Under the pieces are notes generated by a model. The model did not search any database. It was given only the letters and a program-made list of their open reading frames with translations, and was not told the origin of the DNA. From Amycolatopsis mediterranei (lineage in GTDB: Bacteria > Actinomycetota > Actinomycetes > Mycobacteriales > Pseudonocardiaceae), in the NCBI RefSeq assembly GCF_026017845.1, contig NZ_CP100416.1, positions 40,515 to 77,427 on the forward strand: a stretch of DNA of 36,913 nucleotides, in the 5' to 3' direction. Of this stretch, positions 1 to 8,316 are shown piece by piece. The number at the start of each line of letters is the position of its first letter. Within the stretch, counting starts at the first letter, position 1. Position numbers and translations under genes: made by a program.

Positions 1-97
1 GGGGGGCCCGCGCGCGCTGGGGCCCCGCCCCGCCGGGGGGTTAACCGCGGGGGGGGCCCCCACCGGGGGGCCCCGGGGGCCCCCCCCCGGCGCCGGG
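1..97. other. Low-complexity G/C contig end
   Basis: The first ~97 bases are almost only runs of G and C with no coding pattern, ending just at the stop codon of the protease gene. Together with the similar tract at the other end of the window this looks like an assembly or sequencing artefact at a contig edge. Nothing biological should be read into it. Confidence 0.75.
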
Positions 98-850
98 TCA
101 GCCGGTGTGCGAAGCGATCCAGTCCGCGACGACGTCCACGCGGGACGTGGTCTCGAGCTGGTGGTGCGGGCAGTCCGGGCCGGTCGACTCGACCGACACC
201 AGCTGCCCGCCGTCGCCGCCCGCGACGAAGTACGGCGCGCCCGAGTCGTACACGCAGGCACTCGTCGTCGACGTCGGCGCGACGCCCAGGACCCCGAGCG
301 TCGCGGTGCCGACCTGGCCGACCTGCACGGTGCCCTGCTGCAGCTTCGTCGAGGGGGCCGGGTTGACCGAGGTGAGGCTGCCCCAGCCGGCGAGGGTCAG
401 CAGCTGGCCGGCCGACGGCGTGACCCGGTTGACCGTCAGCGGCGTGATGCCGGTGACGTCCGCGTCGAGGGTGGCGATCGCGATGTCGTTGGCGCTCGAC
501 TGGTAGACGGTGACCACGTTGCGCGTCACGCCGGGCGCGTTCTGGTCGACCGTGCCGAGCAGCACGGACGTCGGGTACGGCACCGGCCCGGAGACGCGGT
601 TGCGGTTGGCGTCGTGGAAGCAGTGGCCGGCGGTGATGATCCACTGCGCGGCGATCAGCGCGCCGGAGCACGCGCTGGTGTACTTCGTGCCGTTGGGCTT
701 CGGGATGTCCGTCATGGTGAGTTTCGCGGCGAAGCCGAACTGGCCCGCCGGAACGTCGGCGCCGTTGGCCACGGCCGAAGCCGCCGGCGCGGTGGCGAGC
801 CCGGCGGCCAACGTCAAAAGGGCAGCGGAAAGCACAGCGCGAACGCGCAT
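98..850 (-). CDS. Secreted trypsin-like serine protease (S1 family)
   Basis: A 250-residue secreted protease. I start it at the ATG at 850, not at the upstream in-frame codon at 874, because an AAGGGGGA ribosome site sits 8-9 nt before it and a clean signal peptide follows (MRVRAVLSAALLTLAAG, Ala-rich cleavage region near residue 26). The S1 triad is visible: His76 in TAGHC, Asp122 in NDIAIA and Ser203 in YDSGAP. The usual GDSGGP is changed to YDSGAP, so the oxyanion-hole glycine before Asp is replaced and the one after Ser-Gly is Ala; related actinobacterial S1 proteins show this, so activity is plausible but not certain. Cys pairs typical of the chymotrypsin fold are present (SACSG/GHC; SACVY/PDC). 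It is the last gene before the contig edge, so downstream neighbours are unknown. Substrate unknown. Confidence 0.88.
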   Translation of the reverse strand: MRVRAVLSAALLTLAAGLATAPAASAVANGADVPAGQFGFAAKLTMTDIPKPNGTKYTSACSGALIAAQWIITAGHCFHDANRNRVSGPVPYPTSVLLGTVDQNAPGVTRNVVTVYQSSANDIAIATLDADVTGITPLTVNRVTPSAGQLLTLAGWGSLTSVNPAPSTKLQQGTVQVGQVGTATLGVLGVAPTSTTSACVYDSGAPYFVAGGDGGQLVSVESTGPDCPHHQLETTSRVDVVADWIASHTG

Positions 851-942
851 CGGTGGATCCCCCTTGTCGCGCACCGGCGGTGGTTGCCGGTGATCACTTG
901 CGAGCGTAGCGACGGCCCGGGGGTCCGAAAGGCGCTGCTTGG

Positions 943-983
943 AGCAAAAACCGGCCCCGGCGCAGTCGCGCCGGGGCCGGTTT
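943..983 (-). terminator. Intrinsic terminator of the FKBP gene
   Basis: A perfect 16-bp stem (948-963 with 968-983) closed by a 4-nt loop. Read on the minus strand it ends in a run of five T, the form of a rho-independent terminator, and lies 19 nt after the FKBP stop codon. It separates the FKBP gene from the protease gene, which therefore should have its own promoter. Confidence 0.85.
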
Positions 984-1001
984 GCCGGAAATGTGTGGAA
1001 G

Positions 1002-1376
1002 CTAGTTGACGCCGACCAGGTCGACGACGAAGACGAGCGTCTCGCCGGGCTTGATCACGCCGCCCGCGCCGCGGTCGCCGTAGGCCAGGTGCGGCGGGAT
1101 CACCAGCTTGCGGCGGCCGCCGATCTTCATCCCCGCGACACCCTGGTCCCAGCCGGAGATGACCTGGCCGGCACCGAGGCCGAAGCGCAGCGGCTCGCCG
1201 CGGTTCCAGGACGCGTCGAACTCTTCGCCGGTCGAGTGCGAGACGCCGACGTAGTGCACGGTGACGGACTTGCCCGCCGTGGCCTCCGCGCCGTCACCGA
1301 CGGTGATGTCGGTGATCTCGAGTTCGGCCGGCGGGGGTCCGTCCGGGCGGTCGATGAGGGGCTTTTCCAAGGTCAT
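1002..1376 (-). CDS. FKBP-type peptidyl-prolyl cis-trans isomerase
   Basis: A 124-residue single-domain FKBP that catalyses cis-trans isomerisation of Xaa-Pro bonds in protein folding. The FKBP domain fills residues ~35-124, with VTVHYVG, FDASW, VISGWDQGVAGMKIGG, LAYGDRG and the closing LVFVVDLVGV; the aromatic pocket residues (Tyr, Phe, Trp, Tyr) and the Asp of FDASW are kept. There is no signal peptide, so it is cytoplasmic, like many short actinobacterial FKBPs. I favour the ATG at 1376: a TACCGT -10-like box (1384-1389) ends 7 nt before it, which suggests a leaderless mRNA. A GTG at 1385 would add three residues. A strong terminator follows the gene. Confidence 0.92.
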   Translation of the reverse strand: MTLEKPLIDRPDGPPPAELEITDITVGDGAEATAGKSVTVHYVGVSHSTGEEFDASWNRGEPLRFGLGAGQVISGWDQGVAGMKIGGRRKLVIPPHLAYGDRGAGGVIKPGETLVFVVDLVGVN

Positions 1377-1451
1377 GGGGCTCACGGTACCGATGTCCCG
1401 GCGGCTGCGCCGAACGGACTACGCCCAAGGAGGGGAAAAACGCGAAAAGTC

Positions 1452-1480
1452 TTCACACTTGACCTACTGCTGGGTAACGT
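1452..1480 (+). promoter_or_regulatory. Candidate promoter of the acylase gene
   Basis: TTCACA at 1452-1457 and TAACGT at 1475-1480 are separated by 17 bp, a sigma70-like arrangement 37 nt before the acylase start codon. The -10 box is poor, and an overlapping TTGACC (1459-1464) has no matching -10, so this is a guess from spacing and position. Confidence 0.4.
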
Positions 1481-1517
1481 GCGCTTCGTCACTCTTCTGA
1501 ACTGAGGGGAGCCCGGC

Positions 1518-4500
1518 ATGCGACGTCGCATCCGCGCCCTGACCGTAACGGCACTGGGGGCCCTCGTGGCCGGGCTCACCCAAGTCGCCGTCACCGCGCC
1601 GGCCGCGCAGGCGGCCGTGTCGCCCGACGACTACTGCGGGGGGCAGTGCAGCGACATCCTGCCGCCCGGCGAGCAGGGCAGCGCCACCCTCGCGGAGATC
1701 CTGGCGCACAAGCTGCTCGGCACCCGCCCGGCGCACTCGGCCGACCAGCTCGGGAAGTACTCCTCGCTGGCGGGCGGCTACAAGACGCTGACCACCAGCG
1801 CGATCAACCAGTACTTCAACGACTCCTCGTTCGGCGTCCCGGCCGACCAAGTGGCGAGCACGACGAAGCCACGGGCGGACGTCACGATCGTGCGGGACAA
1901 GGCCCTCGGCGTCCCGCACATCACCGGGACCACCCGAGCCGGCACCGAGTTCGGCGCCGGCTACGCGGCCGGCCAGGACCGGCTGTGGCTGATGGACGTG
2001 CTGCGGCACGCCGCCCGCGGCCAGCTTTCGCCGTTCGCCGGTGGCGCCGCCTCCAACCGCGAGCTCGAGCAGCAGTTCTTCTCGAACGCGCCGTACACCG
2101 AAGCCGAGCTGCAGGCGCAGATCGACCGCACCGCGGCCAGCGGCCCACGTGGCGCACAGGGCCTCGCCGATGCGCAGGCCTACGTGGACGGCATCAACAA
2201 GTACATCAGCGATGCGTACAACGGCCGGTACTTCCCGGGCGAGTACGTGCTGACCGGGCACGTCGACTCGATCACCAACGCCGGGTCGATCGACCCGTTC
2301 AAGCTGACCGACCTGGTCGCGCTCGCCTCGCTGGTCGGCGCCGAGTTCGGCGCGGGCGGCGGCGGCGAGGTGCAGAACGCCATCGCGAAGCTCGCGATGC
2401 AGGAGAAGTACGGCGTCGTCCAGGGCGAGAAGGTGTGGCGGAGCCTGCGCGCCGAGGACGACCCCGAAGCCGTCAAGACGCTCCACGACGGCCAGACCTT
2501 CCCGTACGGCAAGACGCCGGCCAACGCGGCCGGGCAGGCCATGCCGGACAAGAACTCGGTGACGCCGCAGCCCGTGGTGTTCGACAAGACCGGCTCGGCG
2601 TCCACCGCGACGCCGTCCACTGTGGACGTCGCCGCGCCCGCCGAGCAGGAGCCCGCCCGCGGCATCTTCGAGAACGGCGTGCTGCCGGGGAACATGCTGA
2701 GCGAGAAGCACGGCATGTCCAACGCGCTGCTCGTCTCCGGTGCCAAGACCGCCAGCGGCCACCCGGTCGCGGTGTTCGGCCCGCAGACCGGCTACTTCGC
2801 CCCGCAGCTGCTGATGCTGCAGGAACTGCAGGGGCCGGGCATCAGCGCGCGCGGTGCGGCGTTCGCGGGCTTGAGCCTCTACGTGCTCCTCGGCCGCGGC
2901 CAGGACTACTCGTGGAGCGCGACGACGTCCGCGCAGGACATCATCGACACCTACGCGCTGCAGCTGTGCGACCCGAGCGGCAACGCGCCGACGAAGGACT
3001 CGAACTACTACACCTACCAGGGCAAGTGCGTCCCGATGGACACCGTGGAGGTCAAGAACGCCTGGAAGCCGACCGTGGCCGACGGGACCGCGGCGGGCTC
3101 GTACACGCTGCGCAGCTACCGGACCAGGTACGGGCCGGTGCAGAGCCGGGCGACCGTCGGCGGCAAGCCGGTGGCGTACACGGCGCTGCGATCGTCCTAC
3201 TTCCACGAAGTCGACTCGCTGATCGGCTTCCAGGAGCTGAACGACCCGACCTTCGTCAAGTCCGCGGCGGACTTCCAGCGGGCCGCGCAGGACATCAACT
3301 TCACGTTCAACTGGTTCTACGCCGACTCCAAGGACATCGCCTACTTCAACTCCGGGGCCAACCCGGTCCGGCCGTCCGATGTGGACCCGAACATGCCGGT
3401 GTGGGGCGACCAGGGCCACGACTGGGTGGGCTGGAACCCGGCGGGCAACGTCGCGAACTACACGCCGGCGTCGCAGCACCCGCAGTCGATCAACCAGGAC
3501 TACTACGTCAGCTGGAACAACGCCCAGGCCAACGGCTACGCGGCGGCCGGGGCGGACAAGTCGGCCGTGCACCGCGTCGACCTGCTCGACTCCCGGGTGA
3601 AGAAGCTCATCGCCAGCGGCACCAAGGTCACCCGGGTCAACCTGACCCAGGCGATGTCGGAGGCCGCGCTGGCCGACCTGCGTGCCGAGCGCGTGCTGCC
3701 GCTGCTGCTGCAGGTGCTCGACAAGACCCCGGCCACCGGTGCGGCGGCCGACGCCGAGGCGAAGCTCAAGACGTGGCTCTCCCACGGCCAGCTGCGCACG
3801 GAGACCTCGCCGGGCAGCAAGGCGTACGCGGACGCCGACGCGATCCGCATCTTCGACGCCTGGTGGCCGCTGCTGGTCCAGGCCGAGTTCAAGCCGGGCA
3901 TGGGTGACGACGCCTACAACGCGATGACCGGCGTGCTCGGCATCAACGAAAGCCCGTCCGGCTGGCAGAACGGCAACGGCCAGCACACCGGCCAGCCCCA
4001 CAAGGGCTCGTCGTTCCAGTTCGGCTGGTGGGGTTACGTCAGCAAGGACATCCGGCAGGTGCTCGGCCAGCCGGTGGCGGGCCCGCTCGCCCAGACGTTC
4101 TGCGGCGGCGGCGACGTCACCGCCTGCCGCCAGGGGCTCGTCGACTCGCTGACCACGGCCGCCGGCCAGGCCGCGAACACCGTCTACCCCGGTGACGCGA
4201 ACTGCTCGGCCGGTGACCAGTGGTGTGCCGACTCGATCATCCAGAACCCGCTCGGCGGTATCACGCAGGACAAGATCAGCTGGCAGAACCGCCCGACCTT
4301 CCAGCAGGTCGTCGAGTACGCCGCGCACCGCGGGGACAACGTCGCGAACCTGGCGGCGGCGAAGACGGTCAGCGCCACCAGCGCCGAGACCGGCTTCTAC
4401 GACTCGCCGGCGTCCAACGCGATCGACGGGAACGCCTCGACCCGCTGGGCCAGCGACTGGAGCGACGACCAGGCGATCACCGTCGACCTCGGTTCGGTCC

Positions 4501-4736
4501 AGCAGGTTTCGCGGGTGATGCTCAACTGGGAGTCCGCCTACGGCAAGAGCTACCGGATCCAGCTCTCGCCGGACGCGGTCAACTGGACGGACGCGGCGGT
4601 GGTGACCGACGGCGACGGCGGTCAGGACAATCTCGCGTTCGACGCCACCCCGGCCCGGTTCGTCAAGCTGCAGGGCGTGCAACGCGGCACCAAGTACGGC
4701 TACTCGCTCTACGAGTTCGAGGTGTACGCGCACTGA
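1518..4736 (+). CDS. Secreted penicillin acylase-family Ntn-hydrolase with discoidin domain
   Basis: A 1072-residue exported hydrolase. The ATG at 1518 follows GAGGGGA by ~8 nt. Residues 1-33 form a signal peptide (MRRRIRALTVTALGALVAG ... AAQAA). Residues ~118-880 match the penicillin/acyl-homoserine-lactone acylase family: VTIVRDKALGVPHI, then GYAAGQDRLWLMD near the alpha-chain start, a spacer, and Ser401 in MSNALLVSG. In this family autoproteolysis before that Ser makes it the N-terminal nucleophile of the beta chain, and a hydrolysed amide bond is the expected chemistry. Residues ~944-1072 are an F5/8 type C (discoidin) module (NAIDGNASTRWAS, AITVDLG, and the closing YEFEVYAH), which usually binds carbohydrate. 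The fused module suggests retention at a cell wall or polysaccharide. Substrate (penicillin, AHL, lipopeptide) cannot be read from sequence. A hairpin terminator follows directly, so it is probably monocistronic. Confidence 0.9.
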   Translation: MRRRIRALTVTALGALVAGLTQVAVTAPAAQAAVSPDDYCGGQCSDILPPGEQGSATLAEILAHKLLGTRPAHSADQLGKYSSLAGGYKTLTTSAINQYFNDSSFGVPADQVASTTKPRADVTIVRDKALGVPHITGTTRAGTEFGAGYAAGQDRLWLMDVLRHAARGQLSPFAGGAASNRELEQQFFSNAPYTEAELQAQIDRTAASGPRGAQGLADAQAYVDGINKYISDAYNGRYFPGEYVLTGHVDSITNAGSIDPFKLTDLVALASLVGAEFGAGGGGEVQNAIAKLAMQEKYGVVQGEKVWRSLRAEDDPEAVKTLHDGQTFPYGKTPANAAGQAMPDKNSVTPQPVVFDKTGSASTATPSTVDVAAPAEQEPARGIFENGVLPGNMLSEKHGMSNALLVSGAKTASGHPVAVFGPQTGYFAPQLLMLQELQGPGISARGAAFAGLSLYVLLGRGQDYSWSATTSAQDIIDTYALQLCDPSGNAPTKDSNYYTYQGKCVPMDTVEVKNAWKPTVADGTAAGSYTLRSYRTRYGPVQSRATVGGKPVAYTALRSSYFHEVDSLIGFQELNDPTFVKSAADFQRAAQDINFTFNWFYADSKDIAYFNSGANPVRPSDVDPNMPVWGDQGHDWVGWNPAGNVANYTPASQHPQSINQDYYVSWNNAQANGYAAAGADKSAVHRVDLLDSRVKKLIASGTKVTRVNLTQAMSEAALADLRAERVLPLLLQVLDKTPATGAAADAEAKLKTWLSHGQLRTETSPGSKAYADADAIRIFDAWWPLLVQAEFKPGMGDDAYNAMTGVLGINESPSGWQNGNGQHTGQPHKGSSFQFGWWGYVSKDIRQVLGQPVAGPLAQTFCGGGDVTACRQGLVDSLTTAAGQAANTVYPGDANCSAGDQWCADSIIQNPLGGITQDKISWQNRPTFQQVVEYAAHRGDNVANLAAAKTVSATSAETGFYDSPASNAIDGNASTRWASDWSDDQAITVDLGSVQQVSRVMLNWESAYGKSYRIQLSPDAVNWTDAAVVTDGDGGQDNLAFDATPARFVKLQGVQRGTKYGYSLYEFEVYAH

Positions 4737-4740
4737 TCCC

Positions 4741-4776
4741 GGCAGGGGCACTCGCGGACGCGTGAGTGCCCCTGCC
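4741..4776 (+). terminator. Hairpin terminator after the acylase gene
   Basis: A perfect 13-bp stem (4741-4753 with 4764-4776) with a 10-nt loop starts 5 nt after the acylase stop. It is followed by TCCCCTTATC, not a real T run. The GTG at 4762 lies within this hairpin, which argues against that codon as the start of the next gene. Confidence 0.7.
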
Positions 4777-4794
4777 TCCCCTTATCGTGGGCGG

Positions 4795-5835
4795 ATGGAC
4801 GACTGGACGCCCCGCACCAAGGCCATCGCCGCCGGCCGGCCGCACGGTCCCGGCGAGCCGTTGAACACCCCGCTCGTCGCCACCAGCACCTACCAGGCCG
4901 GTGGCGATTTCGCGTACGCGCGCGGCGACGGGACGCCGACCTGGCACGCGCTCGAGGAAGCCGTCGGCGCATTGGAAGGCGGCCACGCGACGGCGTTCGC
5001 CTCCGGGGTCGCCACCCTGTCGGCGGTGCTGGACCTGCTGCCGGTCGGGTCGCGGGTCGCCGTCCCGACGTTCAGCTACGCCGTCACGCGCGGGGTGCTG
5101 GCCCACGCGCAGAAGCTCGGCAAGCTCGCCGTCACCGAGCTGGAGCCGACGGACACCGAGGCGTGGGTGGCCGAGGCGGCGACGTCCGACCTGGTCTGGC
5201 TCGAGTCGCCGACCAACCCGACCCTCGACGTGATGGCCATCGAGCCGATCGCCGCCGCGGCGCGCGGCCGGGTCGTCGTCGACAACACCTTCGCGACGCC
5301 GTTGCAGCAGCGCCCGCTCGAGCTGGGCGCCGACGTCGTCGTGCACAGCGCGACCAAGCTCATCGGCGGGCACAGCGACCTGCTGCTGGGCATCACCGTG
5401 GCCAAGGACCCGGCCGTCGCGGCCGAGCTGCGGGGCGCGCGGACGCGGGTCGGGGCGACGCCGGGCGCCCTCGAAGCCTGGCTCGCCCTGCGCGGGCTGC
5501 GGACCATGCCCGTCCGGCTCGCGGAGCAGTCCCGCACCGCCGCGCTGCTGGCGGAGCGGCTCGCCGGGCACCCCGCGGTGCGGCGGGTGCGCTACCCGGG
5601 CTTCGGGATGATGGTCTCCTTCGACCTGGCCGATGCCGAGACGGCGGACCGGTTCTGCGCATCGGTCCGGCTGATCCGGTCGGCGACCAGCCTCGGCGGT
5701 GTCGAGAGCCTGGTCGAGCGGCGGGCGTGGCTGGCGGGCGAAGAGCGCGTCCCGGCCGGGCTGATCCGGTTCAGCGTCGGCCTGGAGGACCCGGAGGACC
5801 TGTGGGACGACCTGGCGTTCGCCCTCCCGGAGTAA
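4795..5835 (+). CDS. Cystathionine gamma-synthase/lyase family PLP enzyme
   Basis: A 346-residue fold-type I PLP enzyme of the Cys/Met metabolism family, which handles cystathionine, homocysteine or methionine. The cofactor lysine is Lys188 in HSATKLIGGHSD; WLESPTNPTLDV, VVDNTFATP and GVATLSAVLDL are also typical. I start at ATG 4795 (MDDWTPRTKAI); a TATCGT -10-like box ends 6 nt before it, so the mRNA may be leaderless. The protein is shorter than the ~380-400 usual: after VRRVRYPG the chain passes straight to FGMMVSFDL, skipping the ~20-residue stretch most relatives have there. It has no operon partner: a terminator precedes it and the secreted Thr-rich protein follows after ~60 nt. Lyase and synthase cannot be separated by eye. 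Confidence 0.88.
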   Translation: MDDWTPRTKAIAAGRPHGPGEPLNTPLVATSTYQAGGDFAYARGDGTPTWHALEEAVGALEGGHATAFASGVATLSAVLDLLPVGSRVAVPTFSYAVTRGVLAHAQKLGKLAVTELEPTDTEAWVAEAATSDLVWLESPTNPTLDVMAIEPIAAAARGRVVVDNTFATPLQQRPLELGADVVVHSATKLIGGHSDLLLGITVAKDPAVAAELRGARTRVGATPGALEAWLALRGLRTMPVRLAEQSRTAALLAERLAGHPAVRRVRYPGFGMMVSFDLADAETADRFCASVRLIRSATSLGGVESLVERRAWLAGEERVPAGLIRFSVGLEDPEDLWDDLAFALPE

Positions 5836-5896
5836 CGCAGACGGGTGAACGGCCGATAGTCGCGACGTCGTAGGTCATCCGCCGTTGGGAGTCGCC

Positions 5897-6694
5897 GTGG
5901 GTAGAACGTTGAGCCGGTTCGCGGGGATCGTGTCCGCCGGTGCGCTGATCACCTTCGCCGCCGCGCCCGCGGCGCTGGCGCAGACGACGTCGGAGACTCC
6001 CACCACGCCGGCGACGACGGAGACCACGTCCGAGACCACGACGACAGCCCCGCCGACCTCGGCGACCACCACACCGTCGACCTCGGTCACGACCACCGGG
6101 ACCACCGCGCCGAACCCGACGCGCGAGGTCACCAAGACCACCACGCCCGGGACGACCACGTCGACCTCCGCGGAGAGCGAACCGCCGAAGGACGACTACC
6201 AGGACAACACCGGGCACGGCTTCGTCGGCCTCGGCGGCGAGGGTGTGCTGGTCATCGCCTGCGCGGCCGGTAGGCCGGGCGAAGTCGCGACCCAGTACCT
6301 GAGCGTCACCGGCGGCCCGGACCAGGACGAGGCCGACGGCCGGCTGTGGAACTACTCCGTGCGCGTCGTCGATGCCCCGGCCGGCACCACCACCGCGAAG
6401 TTCAGCTGGACCTGCGGCGGCGTCGAGGGCAACGGCACCGTCGAGTTCGAGCAGGAGCAGCCGCCGACCTCGACCGTGACGGCCACGAGCACCCCGACGA
6501 GCACCAGTACGAGCACGACGTCGTCCAGCGCCCCGGCGTCGAGCACCGCGCCGATCACCACGGCGTCGATCACCGCCGTGCCGAGCACCACCGCGACCAG
6601 CACCACGCCCGCCGGCAACGCCGCACCGAAGGCCCAGGTCAAGGTCGCGCCCAAGGGCGGGGTCGAGACCGGCTTCGGCGGCACGGCCTGGTGA
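5897..6694 (+). CDS. Secreted Thr/Ser-rich protein, partner of the next sortase
   Basis: A 265-residue exported protein of unknown function. I choose GTG 5897 because GGGAG lies 6 nt before it; a TTG at 5885 would add four residues. Residues ~1-28 are a signal peptide ending in AALAQ. Then comes a ~65-residue Thr/Ser/Pro linker, a compact region (~95-190: GFVGLGGEGVLVIACAAG to FSWTCGG) with two Cys that could form one disulphide, a second Thr/Ser-rich linker, and a C-terminus ending in GGVETGFGGTAW. There is no LPXTG and no C-terminal membrane anchor. The stop overlaps the sortase start by 4 nt (GTGA), so the two are translationally coupled. The natural inference is that this protein is handled by that sortase or sits with it at the cell surface. 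Confidence 0.82.
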   Translation: MGRTLSRFAGIVSAGALITFAAAPAALAQTTSETPTTPATTETTSETTTTAPPTSATTTPSTSVTTTGTTAPNPTREVTKTTTPGTTTSTSAESEPPKDDYQDNTGHGFVGLGGEGVLVIACAAGRPGEVATQYLSVTGGPDQDEADGRLWNYSVRVVDAPAGTTTAKFSWTCGGVEGNGTVEFEQEQPPTSTVTATSTPTSTSTSTTSSSAPASSTAPITTASITAVPSTTATSTTPAGNAAPKAQVKVAPKGGVETGFGGTAW

Positions 6695-7275
6695 CGGTCC
6701 GCCGGGCGGGCGCAGCGCTCGCCCTGGTGCTGGCCCTGGCCGGGTGCGGTACTGCCGAGCCGCCGAAAGCCGCGGCGCCCGCTCCCGCGCCCGCGTCGGT
6801 GCCGGTGACCGTGCCGTTCAAGGGACTCCGCCCGACGTCGGTGAAGATCCCGAAGATCGGTGCCGAGTCCAGCCTGCTGGCCGTCGCCGTGAAGCCGGAC
6901 GGTTCGATCTCCGTCCCGTCGGTGCGCACCCCGATGCAGGCGGCCTGGTACAAGCTTTCGCCGGTGCCCGGCGACGTCGGCCCGGCGATCGTGCTCGGCC
7001 ACGTCGACGGCGACAAGAAGCCGGGCATCTTCTTCAAGCTGAAGGACCTCGCCCCGGGCGACGAGGTCGACATCGACCGCAGCGACGGCCGGAAGCTGAA
7101 GTTCGTCGTCGACCGCGTCACCCAGGTCCCGAAGGACACGTTCCCCCGCGACGCCGTCTACGGCAACAGCGCCAAACCGGAGCTGCGGCTGATCACCTGC
7201 GGCGGCGCGTTCGACCACGCCGAGCACAGCTACAAAGACAACATCGTCGTCTACGCGAACCTAGCCGACGCCTGA
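6691..7275 (+). CDS. Class E/F-like sortase, predicted lipoprotein
   Basis: A 194-residue actinobacterial sortase with a lipoprotein-type signal (ALALVLALAGCG, lipobox Cys at residue ~18) instead of the N-terminal transmembrane anchor of classical sortases. After a Pro/Ala linker the sortase barrel spans ~45-194. The catalytic His104 lies in VLGHVDG and Cys170 in LITCGG. The third catalytic residue, an Arg in the strand after the Cys in classical sortases, is not obvious: that stretch reads HSYKDNIVVYA, with Lys182 nearby; Arg166 precedes the Cys. Sortases join surface proteins to cell-wall or pilin amines. The start overlaps the Thr-rich gene by 4 nt. The 3' end overlaps the convergent patatin gene by 15 nt. 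Confidence 0.87.
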   Translation: MTVRRAGAALALVLALAGCGTAEPPKAAAPAPAPASVPVTVPFKGLRPTSVKIPKIGAESSLLAVAVKPDGSISVPSVRTPMQAAWYKLSPVPGDVGPAIVLGHVDGDKKPGIFFKLKDLAPGDEVDIDRSDGRKLKFVVDRVTQVPKDTFPRDAVYGNSAKPELRLITCGGAFDHAEHSYKDNIVVYANLADA

Positions 7276-8301
7276 GCCCGGGTACGGGAACTCCGGCTTG
7301 AGCCCGGTCCCGGGGCAGACCCAGCGCCGCATGCCCGCGTCGCAGACCGCGTAACCCCAGTTGATCAGCTGGTCCTGCGTCGACTCGGACATCCTGGTCA
7401 GCCGGGTCTTCGTCTCGGCGAGTTTCCTGGTCTGCTCGACCGGGGCCGGCAGGGCGTCCGGCAGTTCGAAGTGTTCGATGTCGCTGTAGGTCGCCCAGTA
7501 CGTCCCGGCGTACGTTTTGTCCTCATAGGACTTGAGCAGCGAGCCGGTGCGCAGCTCGCGGACCTGGTTGTCCATCACGGTCAGCACGCGCAGCAGCTGC
7601 ATCGGCCAGTTGTGCCTCGGCCGGTCCTCGTGCTTCATCTTCTTGCCCGCGTCGCTGACCAGGACGGTCGCCCGCTGGTTTTCGATCGGGTCGAGGCCGA
7701 GGTTGTCGTACACGCCCGCGTCGCTGAGAACGATCTTGTGGCCGGCCCGATGCGGATCGGGGATCACCACCGGCGAGAGCATCGGCGGGAACGCCGACGA
7801 CGCCGCGACCGCGGTGGCCAGCGGGATCTGCCCGTGCGGGCCCGGCTGCCGGAAGAACCACCACAGCGAGCCGTCCTGCAGGCTGGTCGCGGTGAACACG
7901 AAGTGCGGCCCGGCCGGGTCGAGGTCGGCGAGGCAGCAGTCACCGAAGAGGTGCTTCGCGTAGCGGCGCGCGAGTTCCTCGCCGGCACTGCGCCACGGCA
8001 TCATCATCGCCTTCAGCGTGACCGGGACGTCGAGGTTCGTGCGGGCCAGCTTCCGGATCGGCTGCACGACCTCCTTGCCGAAGTTCTCCGCGACGCCGTC
8101 TTCGCCGAACCACAGCTTGGTCCACGCGTGCGCCAGCACACCCGCCGCGATCGAACCGCCGGAGACGCTGGAGACGGTGGTCAGTTTCGGCAGCCAGCCG
8201 AGTTCGTTGAGCCGCCAGAGCGCACCGGCGTGGAAAAGCATCGCCCGATAGCCACCGCCGGAAAGCGCGAGGCCGACACCGTTCCGTTTCGCCGCGTCCA
8301 C
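7261..8301 (-). CDS. Patatin-like phospholipase family protein
   Basis: A 346-residue patatin-fold acyl hydrolase with a Ser-Asp dyad. Visible are the oxyanion-loop GGGYR (residues 15-19), the nucleophile region SVSGGS (Ser47; the first Gly of GxSxG is Ser) and the dyad Asp194 in SDAGVYDNLG. There is no signal peptide, so the enzyme is probably cytoplasmic or membrane-peripheral. It should cleave acyl groups from lipids; the substrate is not known. The GTG start at 8301 has a TAAACT box (8309-8314) 7 nt upstream and no separate ribosome site, so the message may be leaderless. A palindromic repeat lies where its -35 region would be. Its last 15 nt overlap the 3' end of the convergent sortase gene. 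Confidence 0.88.
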   Translation of the reverse strand: MDAAKRNGVGLALSGGGYRAMLFHAGALWRLNELGWLPKLTTVSSVSGGSIAAGVLAHAWTKLWFGEDGVAENFGKEVVQPIRKLARTNLDVPVTLKAMMMPWRSAGEELARRYAKHLFGDCCLADLDPAGPHFVFTATSLQDGSLWWFFRQPGPHGQIPLATAVAASSAFPPMLSPVVIPDPHRAGHKIVLSDAGVYDNLGLDPIENQRATVLVSDAGKKMKHEDRPRHNWPMQLLRVLTVMDNQVRELRTGSLLKSYEDKTYAGTYWATYSDIEHFELPDALPAPVEQTRKLAETKTRLTRMSESTQDQLINWGYAVCDAGMRRWVCPGTGLKPEFPYPGSGVG

Positions 8302-8316
8302 CTCGCCGAGTTTAGG

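Noticed and set aside
1464..4751. A 1095-codon open frame on the minus strand covering the acylase gene
   Set aside because: It mirrors the real gene; its product is Arg/Val/Gly/Asp-rich with no domains, as expected for the complement of a high-GC gene.
5885..5896. TTG start of the Thr-rich protein
   Set aside because: GTG 5897 has GGGAG at a proper distance; the TTG does not.
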